From contig JAUIFF010000011.1 in assembly GCA_030429545.1 (NCBI GenBank), forward strand, positions 62,001-126,000: a stretch of 64,000 nucleotides of DNA, given 5' to 3'. The stretch is from Polyangia bacterium. GTDB lineage: Bacteria > Myxococcota_A > Polyangia > Nannocystales > Nannocystaceae. The position numbers were made by a program, and so were the translations under genes. Below the pieces are notes generated by a model. The model ran no database searches. It was not told where the DNA came from and saw only the letters and a list, made by a program, of their open reading frames with translations. Of the stretch, positions 19,367-28,274 are shown piece after piece. The stretch's first letter is position 1. Each line of letters starts with the position of its first letter.

Positions 19367-20779
19367 TTAAGTGGCTGTGACGGCATATATGAGCAGCAAC
19401 ACGATCAGGATAGCCATCACCACAATAACTTTGATCAACGGATTTTGCTCATTGCCCGTTGGCACCGGGGGTTTGGCCCGGCCTCCCTGTGGTTTTGCTG
19501 CCTGTGACTGCGACTGTGAGGGATTGGCGACTGGCGTTGCATCTGAATTAGATGTATCTGCATCGTGTAGCAGGGCCGACAGTGTTGGGACATCGGCCTG
19601 CGACGGCGGTTTGGCTGTGCCTCCGGCGAACTCTCCGATATCGAGGGGGCGCGACGGATCGGCTGGCCTTGGGGTTGGCACATCGGCGTCGGCCAGCAAT
19701 GGTTTGGAGCCGACTGGGCCCTGGTCCTCGCCGGTGGAGCCGAGCGAGCGGAAGTTGAGCATCTCCTCTTGGATGAGACTGATGATGAGGTTGCCCCCGC
19801 CGGGCGAGCGTTCTTTTTGCGACTCGGACTCGCGCAGCCGGTCTTCGGCTTCTTTGGCGGCCTGGAAGTCGCGAATGTAGCGAATGAGGTCGCGGCTCGA
19901 GACCTTGGTACCTGCGCTAAACAGCCAGTTGAGGAGGTCTTCGGCGAACGCGTCGGCGGTTTGGTAGCGGTCGTCGATGTTTTTGGCGAGCGCCTTGCGG
20001 ATGATCGCCTCTAGGCGCTCGGGCACCCTTGGGTTGTAGCGCCGCAGTGACGGCACTGTGGCTTGGCGGACAAACGCGATGGTTTCGTAGTCGTTTTTGC
20101 CTTTGAACAGCCGCCGGCCGGTCAACATCTCGAATGCGAGGATACCGACAGAGAAGATATCGGCGCGGTGGTCGACCTCTTTGAGGTGAGCTGCCTCGGG
20201 GGACAGGTATGCATATTTGCCCTTGACCACGCCGGGATCGGTCGACTCCAGCTGCGTGGTTGCCTTGGCCAGGCCGAAGTCTGTCAGTTTGACCTCACCG
20301 TTCCACGACAACAGGATGTTGGGCGGCGAGATGTCGCGGTGAACGATGCCGAAGTGCTTGCCGGTGTCGGTGTCGCGCAGGTCGTGGGCGTACTGCAACC
20401 CGCTGAGGATCTGGGTAATGATCCACACAACTAGTTGTACAGGCATCTGTCCGCCGCGTTTGGCTTGATGCTCGAGCAACTGTTTGATGTTGGTGCCCTC
20501 GACGAACTCCATGACGATGAAGTACGTGCTGTCGCTTTCGCCGATATCGAGGACGGAGACGATATTGGCGTGGTTGAAGCGCAGGCTCAGCCGTGCCTCG
20601 TCGAGGAACATGCGAACAAATCGCGGCTCCTTGACCAGCTTGGGCAAAATTCGTTTGATCGCGATCTTCTTGGTGAAGCCGCCGGTCATCGAGACCGACT
20701 CCGCGACATACACTTCAGCCATGCCGCCGGCGTCGAGCTTGTACAAAAGGCGATAGCGTTGGTACGGCTGTTGGTCCAT
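19367..20779 (-). CDS. Tail-anchored Ser/Thr protein kinase
   Basis: This 470-residue protein has a Hanks-type kinase domain at about residues 8-280: glycine loop LDAGGMAEVY, Lys in KKIAIKRI, catalytic loop HRDISPPN, DFG, and the activation-segment SPE motif in YLSPEAA. The catalytic loop has SPP where most kinases have a basic residue. About 160 residues of Pro/Ser/Gln-rich linker follow. One hydrophobic helix closes the protein (LIKVIVVMAILIVLLLIYAV) with only a few residues after it, so it is tail-anchored with the kinase in the cytoplasm. There is no extracellular sensor domain. The start at 20779 (MDQQPYQRY) fits the kinase N-terminus. The gene stops 5 bp from the repeat cluster. Confidence 0.88.
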   Translation of the reverse strand: MDQQPYQRYRLLYKLDAGGMAEVYVAESVSMTGGFTKKIAIKRILPKLVKEPRFVRMFLDEARLSLRFNHANIVSVLDIGESDSTYFIVMEFVEGTNIKQLLEHQAKRGGQMPVQLVVWIITQILSGLQYAHDLRDTDTGKHFGIVHRDISPPNILLSWNGEVKLTDFGLAKATTQLESTDPGVVKGKYAYLSPEAAHLKEVDHRADIFSVGILAFEMLTGRRLFKGKNDYETIAFVRQATVPSLRRYNPRVPERLEAIIRKALAKNIDDRYQTADAFAEDLLNWLFSAGTKVSSRDLIRYIRDFQAAKEAEDRLRESESQKERSPGGGNLIISLIQEEMLNFRSLGSTGEDQGPVGSKPLLADADVPTPRPADPSRPLDIGEFAGGTAKPPSQADVPTLSALLHDADTSNSDATPVANPSQSQSQAAKPQGGRAKPPVPTGNEQNPLIKVIVVMAILIVLLLIYAVTAT

Positions 20780-20965
20780 GGAGGTCAATCGAGCTGGCCT
20801 AGGCTCTGGTGCGGCAGTGTAACAAATCCCGGCTGGCAGCAAGCACGGGGATCACCGCGACAACCCACGCGGGTCGCCGAGTACTTTTCCAACCAACGGG
20901 TGAGCGAACGATGCGGGTCTGGTCACATCGGGTTCGATATCGACGCCCGTGTGAGCGCCACCGAC

Positions 20966-22147
20966 TTACCCGTTGGTGTGTTCGCTGGGAGGATCGTAGT
21001 GGGTCAGCTCCAGACGAACTGTTCCGAGCCACATATCGCTCTCGAGCACCAATGGGATCTTTCGACCGTCGTCGCTGACATACACCCGCATTTCGTAGAC
21101 CCGTTTTCCCGGAATGGGTACGCCGTGGCGATCGACGCGGGTAACCGAGCCCTCGAGCAGGAACACGTCGTCGGGCGCGATCCCAATAGCAGTGCCGATC
21201 GACGGCATCGGGTCGAGCTTGGCCGGGCCGCGACCGACCACATCGACCCGCAACAGGGTCCGGCCATCGAGCGCATAGGCCTTGGTTTTCTCGCCTGGCT
21301 CGAGCTCGAGCGCCCGGACCCAGGCCATGATCCCGAGGGAGTCGAAGGTATCTCGCGGGTAGCGACGGGTGAGTTTGTTGACCCGATCATCTTTCTTGTC
21401 GACGATCTCTACAAACCCGCGACCACTGAAGTTGGCCGTGGTCTCGCGGTGGCGAAACTTGCCCTTGAGCAGGCCGTCGCGGTCGGTCACGGCGAAGGCT
21501 GAGATCGGTGCCCCGGTCACCCGGTCGACCCGATTTTCGAGTTTGTAGGTCAGGGTTGTCAGCAGCGACACGACCCCTGATGTGCGGGCAAAACCTTCGA
21601 GCCGCAGCATCGCCGGGCCGCCGTGGGCACCGGGCTCGAGTGCTGCGACCCGGGCCTCGGCGATCCCCGTGGGGTTGCCTCCTAAGCGAACATCATACCG
21701 AAACCGCTCCCCGGGGTTGAGCGTCGCACCGATGTCGTTTGGCCGCGGACTCGGCGGACGGCGAAAGGTCTTGTCGCGAAACTCCGGGGTATGCACCGAC
21801 CCACTCCACCCGGTCAGTGGTGCCGGGGGCCACCCGACCGCACCCGGCCGCATCTTGGGTGACCCGAGCACTGGTGGGTGGTCGGTCTTTGGCAATTTGG
21901 ACGAGTCGTAGGTCGTTCCAAACGGCTTCGGCGGATGTTCTCGACGCGGGGTTCGCCGCGGCTTTGGGCTCACTTTTTTGGCGACGGCGGCCTGCGCCCG
22001 CGGCGGACGATCGGTGGAGATGCGCTTGCCCGATTGTGGGGTCTCGGCCGAGACCGGCCCAGCCAGCCCCAGGCCCAGGCACACCCCCACCTGAAGGCCG
22101 AAAAACCCGAGAACCCGCCCGAGCTTTGGCATGGTTTGGCGCGGCAT
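20966..22147 (-). CDS. DUF3108-containing exported protein
   Basis: The protein has 393 residues. A signal peptide (hydrophobic about residues 12-33, cut near VSAET) is followed by a Lys/Arg/Pro-rich segment of about 90 residues. A C-terminal beta-rich domain starts at NPGERFRYDVRLGGNPTGIA and ends with LVLESDMWLGTVRLELTHY, the pattern of DUF3108, a periplasmic domain of unknown function. It is divergent from pdxA, with about 130 bp between starts for both promoters. An alternative ATG at 22132 would shorten the n-region. Confidence 0.72.
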   Translation of the reverse strand: MPRQTMPKLGRVLGFFGLQVGVCLGLGLAGPVSAETPQSGKRISTDRPPRAQAAVAKKVSPKPRRTPRREHPPKPFGTTYDSSKLPKTDHPPVLGSPKMRPGAVGWPPAPLTGWSGSVHTPEFRDKTFRRPPSPRPNDIGATLNPGERFRYDVRLGGNPTGIAEARVAALEPGAHGGPAMLRLEGFARTSGVVSLLTTLTYKLENRVDRVTGAPISAFAVTDRDGLLKGKFRHRETTANFSGRGFVEIVDKKDDRVNKLTRRYPRDTFDSLGIMAWVRALELEPGEKTKAYALDGRTLLRVDVVGRGPAKLDPMPSIGTAIGIAPDDVFLLEGSVTRVDRHGVPIPGKRVYEMRVYVSDDGRKIPLVLESDMWLGTVRLELTHYDPPSEHTNG

Positions 22148-22276
22148 CGTCGGACAATGGTACCCGAAAACCGCGGCCGGGGCCCGCCTTCAACCTCGAC
22201 GCACACGCCTGCGAATGCCTGTGACGTTCGCACCCGGGCGTCGAAAGCTCCGGGGGAGCTGCTACCCTGCCCGCCT

Positions 22277-23227
22277 GTGACTCGCCCCCTCATTGTCACC
22301 CAGGGAGATCCCGAAGGCGTCGGGCCCGAACTTCTCCTGCACCTCGCCGCCGCTGGCAAACTAGAGCCCAAAGACTGCGTTGTCGGCGATCGCATGCTGC
22401 TTCAGCGACTTGCGGGCGAACTCGATCCCCCCTGGGCAAAACGCGGATGGACTGCGCTCGCCCCCCTCGTGGTCGAGCCGCCACACACCAAAACGATCGG
22501 TCAGGTCGCGGTGTTGCGCCATGCCGTTGACCGCGTGCTCGCCAACCCGGGATCGGCCCTTGTGACGGCGCCGATCGACAAGGCCCGGTGCCGCGACGAG
22601 GGCTTTGAGTTTCCCGGCCATACCGAGTACCTCGCGGCGCGGGCGAGCACCGACGACTTTGCCATGCTGATGGCCGGCCCCACCCTAAAAGTTGTACTCG
22701 CAACGATTCACCTACCGCTGCGCGAGGTGCCAACCGCCCTCACCCCGGCGGCGATCGTTCGCGCCGGGCGACTGTTGGCCAGCGCCCTGCACCGCGACTT
22801 TGCCATCACCAGCCCGCGAATCGGCGTGCTTGGTCTCAACCCCCATGCCGGCGAGCGCGGCCTGCTCGGCGACGACGAGATTCGCACCATCGCGCCCGCG
22901 ATCGCGGCCCTGCGCACCTGGGCCGGCCAACAAAGTTGGACATGCACATTTTTGGGGCCGCTGGCCGCAGATACGGCCTTTCCCCAACACGCCGCTGGTC
23001 ACCTCGACGGGGTGGTGGCGATGTACCACGACCAGGGCCTCGGCCCGTTCAAACTCATGCATATGCATAATGGTGTCAACATGACCCTCGGCCTGCCATT
23101 TGTCCGGACCTCGCCCGACCACGGCACTGCCCGCGACATTGCCCGCACCGGCACCGTCAACCCCGAGTCCATGCTGGCGGCCACCAACATTGCCCGCGGG
23201 GGCCAGTTTGAGCCACGCCGAACATGA
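22277..23227 (+). CDS. pdxA: 4-hydroxythreonine-4-phosphate dehydrogenase
   Basis: PdxA oxidises 4-phosphohydroxy-L-threonine with NAD(P) in the DXP-dependent pyridoxal-phosphate pathway. The start TRPLIVTQGDPEGVGPELLL is diagnostic. Further motifs are TAPIDKA, the metal-binding FPGHTEYLA, GLNPHAGERGLLG and MYHDQGLGPFKLM, followed by a SPDHGTARDIA segment. The GTG at 22277 gives 316 residues, close to the family's usual 320-335. The frame stays open upstream but that part has no PdxA similarity. It is followed after 33 bp by uvrA on the same strand, so cotranscription is likely although the functions are unrelated. Confidence 0.94.
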   Translation: MTRPLIVTQGDPEGVGPELLLHLAAAGKLEPKDCVVGDRMLLQRLAGELDPPWAKRGWTALAPLVVEPPHTKTIGQVAVLRHAVDRVLANPGSALVTAPIDKARCRDEGFEFPGHTEYLAARASTDDFAMLMAGPTLKVVLATIHLPLREVPTALTPAAIVRAGRLLASALHRDFAITSPRIGVLGLNPHAGERGLLGDDEIRTIAPAIAALRTWAGQQSWTCTFLGPLAADTAFPQHAAGHLDGVVAMYHDQGLGPFKLMHMHNGVNMTLGLPFVRTSPDHGTARDIARTGTVNPESMLAATNIARGGQFEPRRT

Positions 23228-23260
23228 TGTACCCACAAACGTTTTGCGACGGAGCCCGCA

Positions 23261-26140
23261 ATGACCGATAACGGCGTCGTCCGGGTCCGTGGTGCCCGCA
23301 CGCACAACCTCAAGGGGGTCGACCTCGACATTCCCCGCGGGCAATTCACCGTAATTACCGGGCCCTCGGGTAGTGGCAAAAGCAGCCTGGCGTTTGACAC
23401 GATCTTTGCCGAGGGTCAGCGCCGGTATGTCGAGAGCCTGAGCACCGCGGCCCGCCACCACCTCGCCCAGCTGCCCAAGCCCGATGTCGACCTGATCGAA
23501 GGCCTGAGCCCGGCGATTGCCATCGACCAACGCCGCGGCGGTCAAAGCCCGCGCTCGACCGTTGGCACCGCCACCGAAGTCCACGACTACCTGCGGCTTT
23601 TATACGCCCGGGTCGGCACTGTGTTTAGCCCCAAAAGTGGTAAACCGATGCAGCGCCACAGCGTCGAAGACATGCTCGAACAGGTGCTCGCGCTGCCGGC
23701 TGGCACCAAATTTTCGGTGCTCGCTCCGGTCGCTCGCCGGGCCGTCCACGACCTCGACACCCTGCTCGACGACCTGCGCCGCCAGGGCTTTGTCCGCGTT
23801 GCGATCGACGGTACCGTCCACGACCTCGGCGAGCCGATCACCCTCGCCAAGGGGCGCCACGACATCGATGTCTACGTCGACCGGCTCAAGCTCAAACCCG
23901 GGCTGCGGGCACGGCTTGCCGACTCAATCGAAGTCGCGTTGCGGCTGACCGGGGGCCGGGTCAACATTGCGATCGTCGGCGGGGACACGCTCCAATTTAG
24001 TGAGACATACACCGATTTTGAACACGATATCACCTACCCCGAGCTGACCCCGGCGAGTTTTTCGTTTAACAGCCCTGAGGGCGCCTGCCCAACCTGCGAA
24101 GGCCTTGGGTTTGTCCGTGAAATCGATGTCAATCGGGTGATTCCCGACCCCAAAAAAAGCCTGATGGAGGGCGCCGTGTTGCCGGCGACCGGCCGTGGTG
24201 GTTCAAAAACATTGCATAAGCATATGCTTGCGGTCTGTGACCACCTCGGGGTCGACCGCTACAGTCCGTTTGCCGAGTTGCCGGCCGTCGCTCGGGTGAC
24301 CTTGCTCGAAGGTAGCGGCGACCAACCGATCAAGGGCATCGGTCGCAAGCCGAGTCCGTTTGAGGGTGTGTTTGGGTTTATTCGCCGGCGAGTCGCGGCC
24401 ACGGCCCCCGGGCAAAACAATCCCCTGCGTGAGTATTTTGCAACCCTGCCATGCCGCACCTGCGAGGGCCAGCGCCTGCGTGAACAGGCGCGGTTTGTCC
24501 GTCTAGGCGGGCGCAACATTGCCGAGCTCGCCGCCCTGCCGCTCAACGACCTCGCCGGGGCCCTCGCCCAACTTGCGGGCGAACAGCCGGAGGACACCAA
24601 ACAACATGTAGACACACAGGAACGCACCAAGCTCCCGCCAGAAGAACTGGAGATTGCCCGCGAGATCCTTGTGCGTGTGCGCCAGCGCCTCGCCTGCCTG
24701 CTCGACCTCGGGCTTGGCTACCTTAGCCTCGACCGCCCGGCGCGGACCCTCTCGGGCGGTGAGTTTCAGCGGATCCGCCTCGCTACCCAGATCGGCGCCG
24801 CCCTGGTCGGTGTCACCTATATCCTCGATGAACCTTCGATCGGTTTGCACCCACGCGACAATCACAGGCTTTTGCAGGCACTTGCCCGCCTGCGTGACCT
24901 CGGCAACACGTTGATCGTGGTCGAGCACGATGCCGACACCATGTTGGCCGCCGACTACCTCGTTGACATGGGGCCGGGCGCAGGCATCCACGGGGGACAA
25001 ATCGTCGCCCACGGGCCACCGGCGCAGCTTGTTGCCGAGGCCAAAAACACGTCGCTCAAGCCTGGCCAACGGCCGACTACCGCGATGTTTCTCGCGCAAA
25101 AAAGTGGTGGGTCGGGGGTCAAAACCCGACCGCGCGCAGGCGATGGGCGGACGATCGTGATCGACGGTGCCTGCGGTCACAACCTTAAAGATGTACACGC
25201 ATCGATCCCGACCGGCACCCTCACCTGCATCACCGGGGTCAGTGGCTCAGGCAAGTCGAGCCTTGTGGTCGAAACCCTGCTGCCGGCCGCCCGTGCCCGC
25301 ATCCACAACAGCCGCAACGAGCCCCTGCCGTTTACCAGTATCACCGGGCTCGACGGGTTTGACCGGGTCATCCATGTCGACCAGGCCGCCATTGGCCGCT
25401 CGCCACGCAGCAACCCGGCGACCTATACCGGCATCATGACCGAGTTGCGCAATCTATTTGCCAATACACAGGAATCAAAAATCCGTGGTTTTGGCGCCGA
25501 TAGGTTCTCGTTTAACGTCAAGGGCGGCCGCTGTGAAACCTGCCAGGGAGAGGGCACCCGGCGCATCGAGATGCACTTTTTGCCCGATGTCCACGTGACC
25601 TGCCGCGCCTGCCAGGGGTGCCGGTACAACCGCGAGACCCTGGCGATCAATTATCGCGGCAAGCACATCGCCGAAGTGCTCCAGCTTTCGGTTGATGATG
25701 CATGTACATTTTTTGCGGCCCACCCGGGGATCCGCGCCAAACTCGAAGCCCTGCGAGATGTCGGCCTGGGTTACCTCACCCTTGGGCAGAGCGCTGTGAC
25801 CCTCTCGGGTGGCGAGGCCCAACGTGTGAAACTCGCCCGCGAGCTGGCCAAAAAGACACCTGGCCGGGCGCTTTATATTTTGGACGAGCCAACCACAGGG
25901 CTCCATGCCGGCGATGTTTTGCAGCTACTCGCAGTCCTTGACCGCCTTGTCGATGCCGGCCACACGGCGATTGTCATCGAACACAACATCGAGGTCATGC
26001 TGCGGGCCGATCACATTGTCGATATCGGGCCAGAAGGTGGTGACGGTGGCGGTGAGATTGTCGCCGCGGGCACGCCCAAACAGGTCGCAGCCTGTGCCGC
26101 GTCGTATACCGGGACATTCCTGGCGCGGGCACTCGGGTAG
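23261..26140 (+). CDS. uvrA: UvrABC excinuclease subunit A with degenerate first zinc finger
   Basis: This 959-residue protein has two ABC ATPase halves: Walker A GPSGSGKSSLAFDT and GVSGSGKSSLVVET, signature LSGGEFQRIRLA and LSGGEAQRVKLA, and Walker B YILDEPS and YILDEPTTGLH. UvrA dimers find bulky DNA lesions and load UvrB. The UvrB-binding insertion is present. The C-terminal zinc finger is intact (CETCQGEG...CRACQGCRYNRETL). The N-terminal finger has only its second pair (CPTCEGLG), since the usual first CxxC is replaced by DFEHDITYPE. The CPxC pair that often follows the first ATPase motif is SPKSGKP. A GGAG box precedes the start. Confidence 0.93.
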   Translation: MTDNGVVRVRGARTHNLKGVDLDIPRGQFTVITGPSGSGKSSLAFDTIFAEGQRRYVESLSTAARHHLAQLPKPDVDLIEGLSPAIAIDQRRGGQSPRSTVGTATEVHDYLRLLYARVGTVFSPKSGKPMQRHSVEDMLEQVLALPAGTKFSVLAPVARRAVHDLDTLLDDLRRQGFVRVAIDGTVHDLGEPITLAKGRHDIDVYVDRLKLKPGLRARLADSIEVALRLTGGRVNIAIVGGDTLQFSETYTDFEHDITYPELTPASFSFNSPEGACPTCEGLGFVREIDVNRVIPDPKKSLMEGAVLPATGRGGSKTLHKHMLAVCDHLGVDRYSPFAELPAVARVTLLEGSGDQPIKGIGRKPSPFEGVFGFIRRRVAATAPGQNNPLREYFATLPCRTCEGQRLREQARFVRLGGRNIAELAALPLNDLAGALAQLAGEQPEDTKQHVDTQERTKLPPEELEIAREILVRVRQRLACLLDLGLGYLSLDRPARTLSGGEFQRIRLATQIGAALVGVTYILDEPSIGLHPRDNHRLLQALARLRDLGNTLIVVEHDADTMLAADYLVDMGPGAGIHGGQIVAHGPPAQLVAEAKNTSLKPGQRPTTAMFLAQKSGGSGVKTRPRAGDGRTIVIDGACGHNLKDVHASIPTGTLTCITGVSGSGKSSLVVETLLPAARARIHNSRNEPLPFTSITGLDGFDRVIHVDQAAIGRSPRSNPATYTGIMTELRNLFANTQESKIRGFGADRFSFNVKGGRCETCQGEGTRRIEMHFLPDVHVTCRACQGCRYNRETLAINYRGKHIAEVLQLSVDDACTFFAAHPGIRAKLEALRDVGLGYLTLGQSAVTLSGGEAQRVKLARELAKKTPGRALYILDEPTTGLHAGDVLQLLAVLDRLVDAGHTAIVIEHNIEVMLRADHIVDIGPEGGDGGGEIVAAGTPKQVAACAASYTGTFLARALG

Positions 26141-26387
26141 CGGCCGCCGTCCATCAGCCGGTTCGCGCACACGCTGATCGGGCCGACGGCCGGTTTTTCG
26201 ACATCTTCAAACATGTCGATTCAAACATGTCCAAACATTTTCTGTACGCCACAACCACGGGACCGGGAACATTCGCGCCTGGCAGTGCGGAAGCATTGGA
26301 TTGACCGCTGCAAAACGCCGTGTTCCCTTTACGCCGGATATTTCGGACCGACAGTTCCAGACCTGTCTGACTTGGAGACTCGACACC

Positions 26388-28010
26388 ATGACGTTTCAAT
26401 ACACTTCGACGCTTACACTGCTCGCCACGCTTGGGCTTTTTGTTTCCGGATGCGGGGACGCAAGCACCGACCTGACCGACTCCGATACCGACGCGACAAC
26501 CACCACAACATCAACCTCAGACGGCACGTCGGCTGGTCCGACTGGCGACGGCGATGGTGATGGCGACGGCGATGGCGATGGCGATGGCGATGGCGATGGC
26601 GATGGCGATGGTGATGGCGATGGCGATGGCGATGGCGATGGCGATGGCGACGGCGACGGTGATGGCGACGGCGACGGCGACGGCGATGGTGATGGTGATG
26701 GCGATGGCGACGGCGACGGCGACGGCGACGGCGATGAACAACTCACATGTATCAACATCGAACTGCCTGAACGACCAGGTAAGGAGATCGTCGTCTCACC
26801 TGCTGGCGACGGTCTTGTCGAAGTCGAAGGCGGCGGTACGGCGACGCTTCGCCAGGTTGTGTCGCAAGCCGAAACCGGTGACACCATCATCCTCGCCGAC
26901 GGTATGTATCTGTTGCCCGAAGCGGGCCCAGGGCAATACACCGGGCTCTACTTTATGAAGCCAGGTGTGACGATGCGTTCGGCCTCGGGCAATGCGGAGG
27001 CTGTGGTGATCGACAGTGGGTACCGCAGCATGGGCGATGGTGTCGCGGCGATTACGGTAGCGGCCAACGACATCGCCCTCGCCGATTTCACCGTCCAGCG
27101 CTCGATCTTCCACCTCATTCACTTTTGGGCGGCCGGCGATGCCGGACTTGTCCACAACGTGCGCATGGTCGACGGCGGACAACAGTTCATCAAGTCGAGT
27201 GCCAACAACGAATACGTCGACGACGTCGAGATTTCGTGTAGCGAGTTTTTGATGACCGACGAGGGTCGTGACAACGTGTGGGGTTATGGCTCGCAAAACG
27301 GCAACACGACTTGCTACACCGGAGGTATCGACACCCACGAAGCCCGCAACTGGTACATCCACGACAGCGAGTTTCGCGGGATCTATTGCGACGCCACAGG
27401 GGTCCCCCGCCCCGCCCACGGCAAGTTCCCCGAGCAACGCGGCAACATGACCTACCAAGGCGGCCTGTCGGAGCACGCCATTCATATGTGGGACGCCGAA
27501 GCCGGGGGCGGTCATACGCTTGCCCGCAATCGTATTTTGAACTGTGCCCGCGGCATTGGCCTGGGTTTTGTGGCCCAGGTCCACGGCAACACGGTGGTCA
27601 ACAACACGGTTTTCTCAGAGCATGCCGGCAGTGGAGAGCACGATGTGGGGATCAGTGTCGAGCGCGGAGTCGACACCTTGGTGGCCCACAATACTGTGAT
27701 CTTTACCCACCCAGATGCCTATACAAATGGTATCGAGTACCGTTGGGCAGAGACCTCAAACCTCGAGCTCTACGGCAACCTGACCAACCGCCTCATCCGC
27801 GACCGCGACGGTGCGGTTGCGGCCGAAACTGAGAACCTCGAAGCCGAAAATACCGACACCAACTGGTTTGTCGACGCGGCTTCGGGCGACCTCCACGTGC
27901 TCGACTGCGAGGCGCTTCCGGGCATCGATCCCCATCCTGAAGTCGGCGACGATATGGATGGCCAAACGCGGTCGTCCCCGACACGGGCGGGTGCCGACGA
28001 TTGCCCGTAG
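26388..28010 (+). CDS. Lipoprotein with (Gly-Asp)32 linker and beta-helix-like domain
   Basis: The protein has 540 residues. The signal peptide ends in LFVSGC (Cys about residue 21), followed by a short Thr/Asp linker and then 32 uninterrupted Gly-Asp pairs. The remaining about 420 residues look like a right-handed parallel beta-helix of the polysaccharide-lyase/chondroitinase-B type: QAETGDTIILADGMY, DIALADFTVQRS, NNEYVDDVEISCSEF, GIDTHEARNWYIHDSEF. No catalytic residues can be assigned, so carbohydrate binding or cleavage is only inferred. The acidic repeat may bind Ca2+ or act as a spacer. A GGAG box at about 26375 supports the ATG at 26388. Confidence 0.8.
   Translation: MTFQYTSTLTLLATLGLFVSGCGDASTDLTDSDTDATTTTTSTSDGTSAGPTGDGDGDGDGDGDGDGDGDGDGDGDGDGDGDGDGDGDGDGDGDGDGDGDGDGDGDGDGDGDGDGDEQLTCINIELPERPGKEIVVSPAGDGLVEVEGGGTATLRQVVSQAETGDTIILADGMYLLPEAGPGQYTGLYFMKPGVTMRSASGNAEAVVIDSGYRSMGDGVAAITVAANDIALADFTVQRSIFHLIHFWAAGDAGLVHNVRMVDGGQQFIKSSANNEYVDDVEISCSEFLMTDEGRDNVWGYGSQNGNTTCYTGGIDTHEARNWYIHDSEFRGIYCDATGVPRPAHGKFPEQRGNMTYQGGLSEHAIHMWDAEAGGGHTLARNRILNCARGIGLGFVAQVHGNTVVNNTVFSEHAGSGEHDVGISVERGVDTLVAHNTVIFTHPDAYTNGIEYRWAETSNLELYGNLTNRLIRDRDGAVAAETENLEAENTDTNWFVDAASGDLHVLDCEALPGIDPHPEVGDDMDGQTRSSPTRAGADDCP
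26544..26735 (+). repeat. Coding microsatellite (GGC/T GAC/T)32
   Basis: These 192 bp consist of 32 Gly-Asp codon pairs. The Gly and Asp wobble bases vary (GGC/GGT, GAT/GAC), with patches of GGCGAT and of GGCGAC. The repeat has therefore been shuffled or partly diverged rather than freshly expanded. It is in frame with the lipoprotein gene. Confidence 0.9.
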
Positions 28011-28029
28011 TGTTGCTGGGGCCGCCAAA

Positions 28030-28069
28030 CAGCTATCCACGCACGCCAAAAGGTTTGCGCGGATAGCTG
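28030..28069. terminator. Hairpin after the Gly-Asp lipoprotein gene
   Basis: CAGCTATCCACGC at 28030-28042 pairs with GCGCGGATAGCTG at 28057-28069 with one mismatch, and further pairs close around an AAAA loop. It starts 20 bp past the lipoprotein stop. There is no T-run, so it may be a transcript-end hairpin rather than a classic terminator. Confidence 0.5.
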
Positions 28070-28274
28070 GCCAAGGCCAACATTTGTTTCTACAAATAAG
28101 TTTTAATCGCGAGCATGCCGCCCGGAATCGTCCCGCGACCGTGGGTCACATAGATTTCGGTGATGGCTCCCCTGAGCCAAGCAAACGGCTGCACCGGACA
28201 AAACAAACGCTACGGCCCGACCGCGCGACTTGTGTCCGGGCAGTTGCGCGGCTACAACGTGCGCCGGAGCAATC

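Noticed and set aside
22712..23584. Minus-strand open frame across the pdxA-uvrA junction
   Set aside because: It overlaps two well-defined genes and shows no domain. It is a GC-rich antisense frame.
26396..26941. Long opposite-strand frames over the Gly-Asp repeat encoding Ser-Pro or Ala-Ile/Val repeats
   Set aside because: These are shadows of the GGC/GAT microsatellite read on the other strand. The real gene has a signal peptide, a start with RBS and a folded domain.
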